From: Ancylobacter defluvii
GTDB lineage: Bacteria > Pseudomonadota > Alphaproteobacteria > Rhizobiales > Xanthobacteraceae
Direction: 5' to 3'
Assembly (NCBI RefSeq): GCF_018390605.1
Contig: NZ_JAHBGD010000010.1
Location: 1 to 64,000, forward strand
Length of the DNA stretch: 64,000 bases
Both the position numbers and the translations under genes were made by a program. The notes beneath the pieces were generated by a model. That model did no database searches. It had not been told where the DNA came from and was given only the letters and a program-made list of their open reading frames with translations. Each line of letters begins with the position of its first letter. Position 1 is the first letter of the stretch. Shown here piece after piece: positions 25,193 to 34,663 of this stretch.

Positions 25193-26458
25193 TCAGAGCG
25201 CCTCGCCCCTGAGCAGGCGCGGCGGCTGGCCGCCGAGACCGGCGGCGCCGCGAATGAGATGGCCCTTCAGCCCCGGCAGGCGATCGACAAAGCCCATGCC
25301 GATGTCGCGGGCCAGCCGCAGCACATCCGAGCGCTGGCCGAACAGCCGGTTCAGCCCGTCGGTCGCCACCCCCATGGAGACGGTGTCGAAGCGCCGCCAG
25401 CGCTGGTAGCGCTCCAGCACGTCCGGCCCGCCAATGTCGAGCCCGAGCCGGGCGGCATCGGTGACCGCCTCCGCCAGCGCCGCGACGTCGCGCAGGCCCA
25501 TATTGATGCCCTGGCCGGCGATCGGATGGATGGTATGGGCGGCGTCGCCGACCAGAGCCAGCCGGTCGGCGATGAAGCGCCGAGCCATCTGGAAGCCGAG
25601 CGGGAAGGCCTTCGGCTCGTCGAGAATCTCCAGCGCGCCGAGTTCGAGGCCAAATCGCTGCTCCAGCTCGTCGAGCAGCAGCACCCGCGGCAGCGCCAGC
25701 AGCCGCTGCGCCGTGGCGCTGGCCTCGGTCCACACGATCGAGGAGCGGTTGCCGGCGAGCGGCAGCCGGGCGAAGGGGCCGGCGGGCAGGAAATGCTCCA
25801 CCGCCTTGCCCTCATGCGGCCGTTCATGCCCGACCGTCATCACGATGGCGGACTGGTGGTAGGACCAGCCGACGGTCGCGATGCCGGCAAGGCTGCGCAG
25901 CCGCGAGCGGCCGCCATCGCAGGCGGCGAGCAGCGCCGCAGTGACATGGGCGCCGTCGCCCAGCGTCACCGAGACGCCGGACAGGCCGGCGGAATAAGCC
26001 TCGACCCCCGCCGGCAGCAGCACGATGCCCGCCGCGCGGGCGGCCTCGGTCAGCGCGTCCTGCAACAGCGCGTTCGGCACCATATGGGCGAAGGGCTCGC
26101 CCGGCTCCACCTCGCCGTCGAAGGAGAGGAACACCGGGCGGGCGGCGTCGCCGAGCCGGCTGTCGGTGATCTCCATGGCGAGCATGGGCTGCGCCTCGCC
26201 GGCCACCCGCGCCCACACGCCGACGGTCTCCAACAGCCGGCGGGCGCCGGCGGCGAAGGCGGAGGCACGCATGTCGGTGCTGCGTCGCGCGGGCGCGGCA
26301 AAGGCCGGGTCGGCCACCGCCAGCCGCGCCGTGTCGCCGAGCCCGTGGCGCAGGGCGAGGGCCAGCGACAGGCCGGCAAGCCCGCCACCGGCGACGACGA
26401 CATCGAAGCTGGCGCCGCTGGAACCGCTGATCCGGGCGCGTTCGGCTTGCTGCGGCAT
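25193..26458 (-). CDS. UbiH/UbiF/COQ6-type FAD-dependent hydroxylase
   Basis: A 421-residue flavoprotein monooxygenase that hydroxylates the ubiquinone ring. FAD-binding elements are intact: FDVVVAGGGLAGLSLALALR (about 18-37), the DG motif in AACDGGRSRLR (about 185) and GDAAHTIHPIAGQGINMGLR (about 300), the last being the UbiH/COQ6 signature. Alphaproteobacteria use one or several such enzymes (UbiL, UbiM, UbiH) with different ring positions, so the exact step is not assignable by eye. Divergent from tesB and convergent with the Trm112 gene. Confidence 0.92.
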   Translation of the reverse strand: MPQQAERARISGSSGASFDVVVAGGGLAGLSLALALRHGLGDTARLAVADPAFAAPARRSTDMRASAFAAGARRLLETVGVWARVAGEAQPMLAMEITDSRLGDAARPVFLSFDGEVEPGEPFAHMVPNALLQDALTEAARAAGIVLLPAGVEAYSAGLSGVSVTLGDGAHVTAALLAACDGGRSRLRSLAGIATVGWSYHQSAIVMTVGHERPHEGKAVEHFLPAGPFARLPLAGNRSSIVWTEASATAQRLLALPRVLLLDELEQRFGLELGALEILDEPKAFPLGFQMARRFIADRLALVGDAAHTIHPIAGQGINMGLRDVAALAEAVTDAARLGLDIGGPDVLERYQRWRRFDTVSMGVATDGLNRLFGQRSDVLRLARDIGMGFVDRLPGLKGHLIRGAAGLGGQPPRLLRGEAL

Positions 26459-26541
26459 GACGACCCTTCCCTCGTGGCACTGTACCGGAGCCCTCTTATG
26501 CCTTAGCTACTGAGCAAAGAACACCGTGCGGGAATGCGGAC

Positions 26542-27435
26542 ATGTCGCCCATCGCCGAACTCGTCCAGCTGCTCGATCTCGACGTGCTGGAGGTCAACCT
26601 GTTCCGCGGCCACAACCCGCCGGAATCCTGGCCGTTCCGTACCCGGGTGTTCGGCGGGCAGGTGCTGGCACAGGCGCTGGTGGCGGCGCAGCGCACGGTG
26701 GAGACGGCAACCGCCCACTCCATGCACGCCTATTTCATCCTCGCCGGCGACCCGCAGATTCCCATCGTCTACCAGGTCGAGCGGGTCCGCGACGGCCGCA
26801 GCTTCGCCACCCGGCGGGTGGTGGCGGTACAGCATGGACGGCCGATCTTCATCATGTCGGTGTCTTTCCACATCGCCGAGGAAGGCCTCGACCACCAGAT
26901 GGCGATGCCCGAGGGCGTGCCGCCGCCGGAAGAAGTTCCCTCGGCGCGCGACCTGCCGCCGGAACTGCTGGATTCGCTGGCGCCCTCGGTGCGCAACTAC
27001 TGGACGCGGCCACGGCCGGTGGAATTGCGGCCGGTGAACCTGATGCAGCGGCTCGCCGCCGGCAATACCGCGCCGCCGACCGAGCCGCAGCAGAAGGTGT
27101 GGTTCCGCGCCGACGGCATGCTACCGGATGACCCGGCCTTGCATCGGGCGGTGCTCGCCTACGCCTCCGACATGACGCTGCTGGAGACGACCACGGTGGT
27201 GCACGGCACCAGCGTGCTCGGCGACCGCATCCAGGCCGCCAGCCTCGACCATGCGCTGTGGCTGCATCGTCCGCTCAAGGCCGACGACTGGTTGCTCTAC
27301 GTGCAGGACAGCCCCAACGCCCATGGCGCGCGCGGCCTGGCGCGCGGGCTGATCTATGACCGGGCCGGACGACTGGTCGCCTCGGTGGCGCAGGAAGGGC
27401 TGATCCGCCCGGTAGCGCCGCCGCCCGCGGCATAG
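26542..27435 (+). CDS. tesB: Acyl-CoA thioesterase II
   Basis: A 297-residue double hotdog thioesterase hydrolysing medium and long acyl-CoA. Typical TesB wording: LDLDVLEVNLFRGHNPPESW, RVFGGQVLAQALVAAQRTVE, AHSMHAYFILAGDPQIPIVY in domain one and LAYASDMTLLETTTVVHG, ASLDHALWLHRPLKADDWLL, ARGLIYDRAGRLVASVAQEG in domain two, including the Asp of SDMTLL and catalytic Gln of VAQEGL. Monocistronic; its promoter lies in the 83 bases shared with the divergent ubiH-like gene. Confidence 0.96.
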   Translation: MSPIAELVQLLDLDVLEVNLFRGHNPPESWPFRTRVFGGQVLAQALVAAQRTVETATAHSMHAYFILAGDPQIPIVYQVERVRDGRSFATRRVVAVQHGRPIFIMSVSFHIAEEGLDHQMAMPEGVPPPEEVPSARDLPPELLDSLAPSVRNYWTRPRPVELRPVNLMQRLAAGNTAPPTEPQQKVWFRADGMLPDDPALHRAVLAYASDMTLLETTTVVHGTSVLGDRIQAASLDHALWLHRPLKADDWLLYVQDSPNAHGARGLARGLIYDRAGRLVASVAQEGLIRPVAPPPAA

Positions 27436-27740
27436 AGCACATTATTTAGGCATGTTCTGCTTAAGATTCGTACCGGCCCGAAGCGCCCGAACCCGACAGA
27501 TCAAGAATTAAGCAGCATCACAACCCTGCCATAATGTCGTTTGGCGCCCGAGCATCGGCGCCACACGCTGTCCGGGTGGGTTGATTGCCCCGCAACGCAT
27601 TGCCGTTGCACGGTTGGCACGCGACTTGATTCCTAGGCGTCGGCTTGTCCTTGGGGTTGGGAAACCCGCCTGGCCGAGTCCGACATTAAAACGCCCGGGA
27701 TCCGCGTGTTGCGATCCGGGGCCAAGCGGGGACAGGAACC
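27436..27740. other. Non-coding region upstream of glnK
   Basis: 305 bases, clearly more AT-rich than the flanking genes in its first half. It holds a sigma-54 promoter (separate entry) and an 8-base inverted pair CTGCTTAA (27457-27464) / TTAAGCAG (27508-27515). I looked for an NtrC site of the TGCACC-N5-GGTGCA type and found none that convinces. No open reading frame here looks real. Confidence 0.6.
27614..27630 (+). promoter_or_regulatory. Sigma-54 promoter of glnK-amtB
   Basis: TTGGCACGCGACTTGAT fits the -24/-12 consensus TGGCACG-N4-TTGC with correct 12-base GG-to-GC spacing; the only departure is GA for GC in the -12 box. It lies about 110 bases before the glnK ATG. Nitrogen-starvation control by RpoN and NtrC is expected for this operon. 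Confidence 0.8.
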
Positions 27741-28079
27741 ATGAAGATCGTCATGGCTATCATCAAGCCTTTCAAGCTTGAGGAGGTCCGGGATGCGCTC
27801 ACCGGTATCGGAGTGCACGGACTGACCGTTACGGAAGTCAAGGGATACGGCCGGCAGAAGGGCCATACCGAGATTTACCGCGGCGCCGAATACGCGGTGA
27901 GCTTCCTGCCGAAGCTCAAGATCGAGGTGGCAGTGGCCGCCGACCAGGTCGCCAAGGTGATCGACGCCATCTCCACCTCGGCCAAGACCGGTCAGATCGG
28001 CGACGGCAAGATCTTCGTCTACGCGATCGACCAGGCCGTGCGCATCCGCACCGGCGAGACCGACGCCGACGCCCTCTAA
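27741..28079 (+). CDS. glnK: P-II nitrogen regulatory protein GlnK
   Basis: The 112-residue trimeric signal protein that senses 2-oxoglutarate, ATP/ADP and, through uridylylation by GlnD, glutamine. The T-loop Tyr51 lies in IYRGAEYAVSFLPK; the B- and C-loops are GQIGDGKIFVY and IRTGETDADAL. Its location directly before amtB (51 bases) identifies it as GlnK rather than GlnB; GlnK plugs the AmtB channel when nitrogen is sufficient. AGGAACC ribosome site. Driven by the sigma-54 promoter upstream. Confidence 0.97.
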   Translation: MKIVMAIIKPFKLEEVRDALTGIGVHGLTVTEVKGYGRQKGHTEIYRGAEYAVSFLPKLKIEVAVAADQVAKVIDAISTSAKTGQIGDGKIFVYAIDQAVRIRTGETDADAL

Positions 28080-28130
28080 GCCCGCGCCATTGATCCCGAC
28101 ATCGTACGTTTCCGACGGAGCACTCAACCC

Positions 28131-29495
28131 ATGACGATCAAGAACTGGATGCGCGCGGGACTTCCCGCGCTGGCGACGACGGCGCTGTTCGCCGCCGCCG
28201 CCCTGGCGCAGGACGCGCCGGCAACGGGCGCTGAAGCCACCGCCGAGGCCGCCGCCGCAGTCGCCACCGTGGACAAGGGCGACATCACCTGGATGATGGT
28301 CTCCACCATCCTCGTGCTGTTCATGACGGTCCCCGGCCTGGCCCTGTTCTATGGCGGCCTGGTGCGCGCCAAGAACATGCTGTCGGTGCTCATGCAGGTT
28401 ACCGTCATCGCCGCGGTGATGATGCTGCTTTGGGTGTTCTACGGCTACTCACTCGCCTTCACCTCGGGCAATGCCTTCATCGGCGGCTTCGAGAAGGCCT
28501 TCCTCGCCGGCGTGACCACCGAGAGCCTCGCCGACACCTTCTCGGCCAATGTGAAGATCCCGGAATACGTCTTCATGGCGTTCCAGATGACCTTCTCGGC
28601 CATCACCCCGGCGCTGATCATCGGCGCCTTCGCCGAGCGCATGAAGTTCTCGGCCATCCTGCTGTTCTGCATCCTCTGGGTGACGCTGGTCTACTACCCG
28701 ATCGCCCACATGGTGTGGTTCTCCGAGGGCTACCTGTTCGGCCTCGGCGCGCTCGACTTCGCCGGCGGCACCGTGGTGCACATCAATGCCGGTATCGCGG
28801 GCCTCGTCGGCTGCCTGCTGGTCGGCAAGCGCACCGGTTTCGGCAAGGAACTGATGCCTCCCCACTCGCTGCCCTTCGCCATGGTCGGCGCCAGCGTCCT
28901 GTGGGTCGGCTGGTTCGGCTTCAACGCCGGCTCCAACCTCGAGGCCAATGCCGGCACCACGCTGGCGCTGGTGAACACCTTCGTCGCCACCGCCGGCGCC
29001 ATTGTCGGCTGGTCGCTGATCGAATGGCTGGCCAAGGGCAAGCCCTCCATGCTCGGCGCCATCTCCGGCATGGTCGCCGGCCTCGTCGCCATCACCCCGG
29101 CCGCCGGCCTCTCCGGGCCGATCGGCGCCATCGTGCTCGGCTTCATCGCCTCGATCGTCTGCTTCTTCTTCTGCACCACGGTGAAGAACGCGCTCGGCTA
29201 TGACGACAGCCTCGACGTGTTCGGCGTCCACGGCATCGGCGGCATCGTCGGCGCCATCGGCACCGGCGTCGTCGTCGCTCCCGCGCTCGGCGGCCCCGGC
29301 ATCGCCGACTACGCGATGGGCCACCAAGTGTGGGTGCAGATCCAGGCGGTCGCCATCACCATCGTGTGGGGCGGCGTGGTCTCTGCGATCCTCTACAAGA
29401 TCGTCGACGTCATCGTCGGCCTGCGGCCGTCGGTGGAGAAGGAGCGCGAGGGTCTCGACATCGTCGAGCACGGCGAGCGCGCCTATCACAGCTGA
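28131..29495 (+). CDS. amtB: Ammonium transporter AmtB
   Basis: A 454-residue trimeric ammonium channel. Cleavable signal peptide about 1-26 (ending ALAQD), then 11 membrane helices. Family segments: TWMMVSTILVLFMTVPGLAL, FYGGLVRAKNMLSVLMQ, the first pore histidine in GGTVVHINAGIAGLVG and the second in DVFGVHGIGGIVGAIGTG. The C-terminal tail SVEKEREGLDIVEHGERAYH is the GlnK-contact region. Cotranscribed with glnK; the UUCG-loop terminator 68 bases after the stop ends the operon. Confidence 0.97.
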   Translation: MTIKNWMRAGLPALATTALFAAAALAQDAPATGAEATAEAAAAVATVDKGDITWMMVSTILVLFMTVPGLALFYGGLVRAKNMLSVLMQVTVIAAVMMLLWVFYGYSLAFTSGNAFIGGFEKAFLAGVTTESLADTFSANVKIPEYVFMAFQMTFSAITPALIIGAFAERMKFSAILLFCILWVTLVYYPIAHMVWFSEGYLFGLGALDFAGGTVVHINAGIAGLVGCLLVGKRTGFGKELMPPHSLPFAMVGASVLWVGWFGFNAGSNLEANAGTTLALVNTFVATAGAIVGWSLIEWLAKGKPSMLGAISGMVAGLVAITPAAGLSGPIGAIVLGFIASIVCFFFCTTVKNALGYDDSLDVFGVHGIGGIVGAIGTGVVVAPALGGPGIADYAMGHQVWVQIQAVAITIVWGGVVSAILYKIVDVIVGLRPSVEKEREGLDIVEHGERAYHS

Positions 29496-29562
29496 CCGGC
29501 ACGCCGGTTCCGGCGCGGGGGTGCCTCGCCCGCGCCGCTTTCCCCAGCCTCGGCTGGCTCGC

Positions 29563-29584
29563 AACCCCGGCTTCGGCCGGGGTT
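29563..29584 (+). terminator. Intrinsic terminator after amtB
   Basis: Nine-base stem AACCCCGGC / GCCGGGGTT closed by a TTCG tetraloop and followed by TCTCGTTTT. UUCG loops are extra stable. It sits 68 bases after the amtB stop. Confidence 0.85.
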
Positions 29585-29841
29585 TCTCGTTTTCGGGCCA
29601 TGCGACATCGGCACCGAGGCTCCTGCAGTGGGTATCGCCCGTCGGCGACGATGCCGATCCGGCACGCATCACCGGGGCCGTATCCGTCATCCGAGACACC
29701 GGCATCACGCCCCGCGCCGCCGCATCACAGGCGGCGAATCGGCCTCGCCGCGGCCGATCGGCGCGATCGGTCGGCCGCCGCCCTGCTGTGGTCATGGTTA
29801 AGAGCGCCTTTACCCGCTGGCGCTATCTTGAATCGCTAACC
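29585..29841. other. Non-coding gap before aminotransferase
   Basis: The gap from amtB to the aminotransferase totals 346 bases including the terminator. After the terminator I see no gene, RNA or repeat. An ATG at 29794 is in frame with the aminotransferase and could extend it by 16 codons, but those residues are not family-like. Confidence 0.5.
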
Positions 29842-31122
29842 ATGATGGACATGACCCCCGTGCCCGCCTCGAAGTTCGACGTCACCGATGAACGCCCGCC
29901 GCTGCCGGAACCCTCCCGGCCGGATCCGGGACCGGCGGCGCGTTCGCCTTTCATCCGCCTCGGCGAGCTGCTGGCCGACATCGAGCCGGGCAAGCCGCCG
30001 CTGAGCCTCGCGGTCGGGGAACCCCGCCACGCGCCGCCCTCCTTCGTCGGTGCGGTACTGGCCGCCCATCTCGACGGCTTCGGCCGCTACCCGGCCGGGA
30101 AGGGGCTGCCGGAGTTCCGCGCCGCCGCCGCCGCCTGGTGCGCACGCCGCTATGCGCTGCCTCGCCCGCTCGATCCCGAGCGCGAGGTGCTGGTGCTGAA
30201 CGGCTCGCGCGAAGGGCTGTTCCTGTCCGCCATCCTCGCCCGCCGCCTGGTCTCACCCGCCAAGGCGAGGGCCATCGCCGAAGCCGGCGGCCCGGCCATC
30301 CTGCTGCCCAACCCGTTCTACGCCGCCTATGGCGCCGGTGCCGAGGCGGCCGGTTGCGAGAGCGTATCGCTGCCGCTGCCCGCTTCCGGCGGCTGGCTGC
30401 CCGACCTCGACGCGCTGGATCCGCGCCTGCTCGCCCGCACCGTCGCGCTCTATTTCGCCTCGCCGGCCAATCCGCAGGGCACCATCGCGCCGAAGGCCTA
30501 TCTTCAACGGCTGGTGGCGATCGCCCGCGCCCACGAGATCCTCGTCTTCGCCGACGAGTGCTATTCAGAGATCTGGCTCGGTGCCGAGCCGCCGACCGGC
30601 ATTCTCGAAGTCGCCGGCCCCGACTATGCCGGGGTGGTGACGTTCAACTCGCTGTCGAAGCGCTCCAGCCTGCCAGGGCTGCGCTGCGGCTTCTGCGCCG
30701 GCGACGCCGGCTTCATGGCCGCCTTCGCCGATCTGCGCAATGTGGCGGCGCCGCAGGTGCCCGAGCCGCTGCAGCATGTCGGCATCGCCGCCCTCGCCGA
30801 CGAGGCGCATGTCGAGGAAAGCCGCGCGCTCTATCGCGCCAAGTTCGACATTGCCGACCAGATTTTAGCCGGCCGCTTCGGCTATGAGCGGCCGGATGGC
30901 GGCTTCTTCCTGTGGCTCGACGTCGCCAGCATCGGCGGCGGCGAGGCGGCGGCGCGCAAACTCTGGCAACGCGAGGGGCTGCGCACCGTCCCCGGCGGCT
31001 ATCTGTGCCGCTCGGAAGCCGACGGACGCAATCCGGGCGCGGATTATCTGCGCCTCGCACTGGTGCAGGACCTCGCCACCACGCGGGCGGCACTGCCGCG
31101 CGTGGTGGCCGGATTGAGCTGA
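29842..31122 (+). CDS. PLP-dependent class I/II aminotransferase
   Basis: A 426-residue fold-type I aminotransferase. Seen: PPLSLAVGEPRHAPPSFVG (substrate/PLP entry), FASPANPQGTIAPKAYLQRL with the conserved N-P-x-G, FADECYSEIW with the PLP-binding Asp and Tyr, and the Schiff-base lysine in FNSLSKRSSLPGLRCGF. The protein resembles the proteobacterial DapC-like N-succinyldiaminopimelate aminotransferase group, which would fit with lysA nearby, but that substrate is inference. Three close ATGs make the start slightly uncertain; a short Pro/Asp-rich N-terminal region precedes the domain. It ends 36 bases before ftsK on the same strand, a common rhizobial order. Confidence 0.9.
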   Translation: MMDMTPVPASKFDVTDERPPLPEPSRPDPGPAARSPFIRLGELLADIEPGKPPLSLAVGEPRHAPPSFVGAVLAAHLDGFGRYPAGKGLPEFRAAAAAWCARRYALPRPLDPEREVLVLNGSREGLFLSAILARRLVSPAKARAIAEAGGPAILLPNPFYAAYGAGAEAAGCESVSLPLPASGGWLPDLDALDPRLLARTVALYFASPANPQGTIAPKAYLQRLVAIARAHEILVFADECYSEIWLGAEPPTGILEVAGPDYAGVVTFNSLSKRSSLPGLRCGFCAGDAGFMAAFADLRNVAAPQVPEPLQHVGIAALADEAHVEESRALYRAKFDIADQILAGRFGYERPDGGFFLWLDVASIGGGEAAARKLWQREGLRTVPGGYLCRSEADGRNPGADYLRLALVQDLATTRAALPRVVAGLS

Positions 31123-31158
31123 GCCGGGCCCTTGGGTGGCAAGCGGGATCGAGGCGGG

Positions 31159-33804
31159 ATGATGGGCGGGCAGACACAGTCGACGGGCCGGACGCCGCGG
31201 ACGCGGCAGGGACAGCCTCGCGCCGCCAGCCCCGACGCCGCGCCGCCGCGCCCGGCCCAGAGGTCGCGGGCCGGCGCCTCGGTGCGCGGCCGCGGCGCCC
31301 GCCGCCGGCTGCTGCCCGAGGAAGTGCGCAACGTGCTGCACCGGCGCGCCGCCGAGCTCGGCGGCCTCGTCCTCGTCGGCCTGTGCGGCCTGATGCTGGC
31401 GGCGCTGGCGAGCTGGTCCGCCAACGACCCCAGCCTGTCGCGCTCCAGCGCCGCCGAGCCGCACAATTTGCTCGGCGTGCCCGGCGCGGTGGTCGCCGAC
31501 CTGATGATGCAGCTGTTCGGCGTCGCCTGCCTCGCGGTGGTGCTGCCGGTCGGCGTGTGGGGCTGGCGGCTGCTGACGCATCGCCCGCCGCACCGGATGC
31601 GGGCGCGGATCATCGCCCTCGCCGCCGGCACCGCCTTCGCGGCCGGATTCGCCGCCTGCCTGCCGCGCTTCGGCACCTGGCCGCTGCCGAGTGGCCTCGG
31701 CGGCGTGCTCGGCGAGGCGATGCTGATCCTGCCCTCGCTCATCCGCTCCGGCTGGCTGACCTCCTTCGACTACGCGGTCGCCGGGGCCCTGTGCCTGTTC
31801 GGCGCGGTGATGACCCTGCCCCTCGCCTTCGGCGTCGGCCTGAAGCGCCAGGAAACCGCGGCGGAGGACGACGACGCCGGTGCCTTCGAGGATGACGAGC
31901 CGGCCCGCTTCGGGCTGCTGTCCATGGGCGCCCTCGCCCATTGGTGGCTGACGCTGAAGGCCTGGATCCTGCCCGGGCGCACCGCCTATCCGCGCCGCCG
32001 TCGCGGCATGATGGCGCGCCTCGGCTCGCTTTTCGGCATCGAGGACGAGGATGAGCTGATGCCGCGCGGGCTGCGCCGCGAGCCGAACTTCCGCGGCGAG
32101 GACGATGAAGATGCCGGCGGATGGGATGCCGACGAACGCGACGAGGCCGGCTTTCTCGATGCGCCGGATGACGACCTGCCGCCGGCGCACCCGGTGCCGG
32201 AGAAGACCCGCACCGGCCGCCGGCCGCCGCTGCGCTCGATCCGCGGCGGCCGCGCCGAGCGTGACGAGGAGCGGCTGCGCTATGCGCATCCCGGCCTCGA
32301 CCTGCTCAGCCCGCCGCCGGCTCGCCTGGGCCCGGCGCTCGACGACGAGGCGCTGGAGCAGAACGCCCGCGATCTCGAAAGCGTGCTCGACGATTTCGGC
32401 GTACGCGGCGCCATCGTCAATGCCCGCCCCGGCCCGGTGGTCACGCTCTACGAACTGGAGCCGGCACCCGGCATCAAGTCCAGCCGCGTCATCGGCCTCG
32501 CCGACGACATCGCCCGCTCGATGAGCGCGGTCTCCGCCCGCGTGGCGGTGATCCCCGGCAAGAACGCCATCGGCATCGAGCTGCCCAATCCCAAGCGCGA
32601 GAAGGTGCTGCTGCGCGAGATCATCGCCGCCAAGGACTTTGGCGAGGCGGCGCACAAACTGGCTTTGGCGCTCGGCAAGACCATCGGCGGCGAGCCGGTG
32701 ATCGTCGACCTCGCCCGCATGCCGCATCTTCTGGTCGCAGGGACCACCGGCTCCGGCAAGTCGGTCGCCATCAACACCATGATCATGTCGCTGCTCTACC
32801 GGCACCGGCCGGACCAGTGCCGGCTGATCCTCATCGACCCGAAGATGCTGGAGCTCTCCGTCTATGACGGCATCCCGCATTTGCTCTCCCCCGTCGTCAC
32901 CGACCCGAAGAAGGCGGTGGTCGCCCTGAAATGGGCGGTGCGCGAGATGGAGGAGCGCTACCGCAAGATGTCGAAGGTCGGGGTGCGCAACATTGACGGC
33001 TTCAATGCCCGCATCCTCGAGGCGCAGGCCAAGGGCGAGCAGATCGTGCGCACGGTGCAGACCGGCTTCGACCGCGAGACCGGTGAGGCGATCTATGAGC
33101 GCGAGGAGATGGACCTCACGCCGCTGCCCTATATCGTCATCGTCGTCGACGAGATGGCCGACCTGATGATGGTGGCCGGCAAGGACATCGAGGGCGCCAT
33201 CCAGCGCCTCGCCCAGATGGCCCGCGCCGCCGGCATCCACCTGATCATGGCGACCCAGCGCCCCTCGGTCGACGTGATCACCGGCACCATCAAGGCCAAC
33301 TTCCCCACCCGCATCTCCTTCCAGGTAACCTCGAAGATCGACTCGCGGACCATCCTCGGCGAGATGGGCGCCGAGCAGCTGCTCGGCCAGGGCGACATGC
33401 TGTACATGGCCGGCGGCGGGCGGATCTCGCGCGTGCACGGCCCCTTCGTTTCCGACCAGGAGGTCGAGCGCGTCGTCGAACACCTGAAGACGCAGGGCCA
33501 GCCGGATTACCTCGACGCCGTCACCACCGACGAGGACGAGGGAGAAATCGGCGAGGAAGGCGCGGTGTTCGACAAGGGCGCGATGGGTGGCGGCGAGGGC
33601 GGCGGCCTCTACGAGCAGGCGGTGGCGGTGGTGATGCGCGACCGCAAGGCCTCGACCAGCTACATCCAGCGCCGGCTGCAGATCGGCTACAACCGCGCCG
33701 CCTCGATCATGGAGCGCATGGAGAATGAAGGTCTCGTCTCCGCCGCCAACCATGCCGGCAAGCGCGAGATCCTGGTGGAACCCGACGACGCGCGCGCCGG
33801 TTGA
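31159..33804 (+). CDS. ftsK: DNA translocase FtsK
   Basis: An 881-residue septal DNA pump that clears chromosome termini and activates XerCD at dif. Layout: basic Pro/Arg-rich N-terminus, four to five membrane helices (about 65-240), an acidic linker rich in Asp and Glu (about 240-380), motor domain with Walker [14 protein letters not shown] (about 527) and Walker [15 protein letters not shown], and the gamma winged helix ([20 protein letters not shown]) that reads KOPS sites. ATG at MMGGQTQS has GAGGCGG upstream; a TTG nine codons earlier is possible. Neighbour order ftsK-lolA-xthA is typical of Rhizobiales. Confidence 0.97.
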   Translation: MMGGQTQSTGRTPRTRQGQPRAASPDAAPPRPAQRSRAGASVRGRGARRRLLPEEVRNVLHRRAAELGGLVLVGLCGLMLAALASWSANDPSLSRSSAAEPHNLLGVPGAVVADLMMQLFGVACLAVVLPVGVWGWRLLTHRPPHRMRARIIALAAGTAFAAGFAACLPRFGTWPLPSGLGGVLGEAMLILPSLIRSGWLTSFDYAVAGALCLFGAVMTLPLAFGVGLKRQETAAEDDDAGAFEDDEPARFGLLSMGALAHWWLTLKAWILPGRTAYPRRRRGMMARLGSLFGIEDEDELMPRGLRREPNFRGEDDEDAGGWDADERDEAGFLDAPDDDLPPAHPVPEKTRTGRRPPLRSIRGGRAERDEERLRYAHPGLDLLSPPPARLGPALDDEALEQNARDLESVLDDFGVRGAIVNARPGPVVTLYELEPAPGIKSSRVIGLADDIARSMSAVSARVAVIPGKNAIGIELPNPKREKVLLREIIAAKDFGEAAHKLALALGKTIGGEPVIVDLARMPHLLVAGTTGSGKSVAINTMIMSLLYRHRPDQCRLILIDPKMLELSVYDGIPHLLSPVVTDPKKAVVALKWAVREMEERYRKMSKVGVRNIDGFNARILEAQAKGEQIVRTVQTGFDRETGEAIYEREEMDLTPLPYIVIVVDEMADLMMVAGKDIEGAIQRLAQMARAAGIHLIMATQRPSVDVITGTIKANFPTRISFQVTSKIDSRTILGEMGAEQLLGQGDMLYMAGGGRISRVHGPFVSDQEVERVVEHLKTQGQPDYLDAVTTDEDEGEIGEEGAVFDKGAMGGGEGGGLYEQAVAVVMRDRKASTSYIQRRLQIGYNRAASIMERMENEGLVSAANHAGKREILVEPDDARAG

Positions 33805-33901
33805 CGCAGCGGCGGCGGCGCAGCCTTATCCTCGCCACAGCGAACGCCTACCGCCTAGACGCACGACCCGACGCCCCGCCCGCGCCCGACGAGAGTGCCC
33901 A

Positions 33902-34582
33902 ATGCGCCCGATCCTGTCTGCCTCCCTCTGCATCGCTCTCGCCCTGCTCGCCGCCCCGGCGCTCGCGCAGCAGCCGAACGGCGTGCCGCTGCCGCCCTCG
34001 GTGCAGGGCGACACGCCGGACGCGGCACCGGTGCAGGTGGCCGCCGCCGCGGGCCAGCGCGCCGCGCAGCAGACGGTCCAGCGCATCAACACCTATTTCA
34101 ACAGCTTCAAGAACATGACCGGCAACTTCGTGCAGGTCGACCCGGACGGCACCCGCCGGCAGGGACAGTTCTATATCCTGAAGCCCGGCCGCGTGCTGTT
34201 CGAATACGATCCGCCGAGCCGGATCGAGCTGGTCGCCGACGGCCGCTCGGTGGCGGTGCGCGACAAGAAGCTGAAGACGCAGGACATCACCCCGCTCTCG
34301 GCCACCCCGCTGCGCTTCCTGCTGTCGGAGAATTTCGATCTGGCGCGCAACGCCAACGTCACCGGCGTCTACCAGGACGACGTGTTCGCCACCGTGGTGC
34401 TGGAAGAGAAGCAGCCCATGGTCGGCACCTACCGGCTGATGATCATGTTCGACGCCAAGACCATGCAGCTCAAGCAGTGGACGGTCACCGACCCGCAGGG
34501 CTTCGACACCACGGTGGCGGTCTCCAACCTCGACACCTCCGAGCGCCCGGACCCGATGCTGTTCGTCATCAACCGGAATTGA
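33902..34582 (+). CDS. lolA: Outer-membrane lipoprotein carrier LolA family
   Basis: A 226-residue periplasmic protein. Signal peptide about 1-22 (LCIALALLAAPALAQ), a Pro/Ala-rich spacer, and the LolA domain from about 60: RINTYFNSFKNMTGNFVQVD, GRVLFEYDPPSRIELVADGR, SVAVRDKKLKTQDITPLSAT, PLRFLLSENFDL. LolA takes outer-membrane lipoproteins from LolCDE to LolB; many alphaproteobacteria lack a recognisable LolB. It follows ftsK by 97 bases, the common order in this class. Homologues are often annotated simply as outer membrane lipoprotein carrier. Confidence 0.92.
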   Translation: MRPILSASLCIALALLAAPALAQQPNGVPLPPSVQGDTPDAAPVQVAAAAGQRAAQQTVQRINTYFNSFKNMTGNFVQVDPDGTRRQGQFYILKPGRVLFEYDPPSRIELVADGRSVAVRDKKLKTQDITPLSATPLRFLLSENFDLARNANVTGVYQDDVFATVVLEEKQPMVGTYRLMIMFDAKTMQLKQWTVTDPQGFDTTVAVSNLDTSERPDPMLFVINRN

Positions 34583-34663
34583 CGCCGGCAAATCGGGCGG
34601 TTCAACTTCCCGACGACATGCTTTAGGGTCCGGCACCTTATCGATCTCGAGGTGCCCTCCCCC

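Noticed and set aside
30865-33753. 962-codon open frame on the minus strand
   Set aside because: Antisense to ftsK and the aminotransferase end; no motif.
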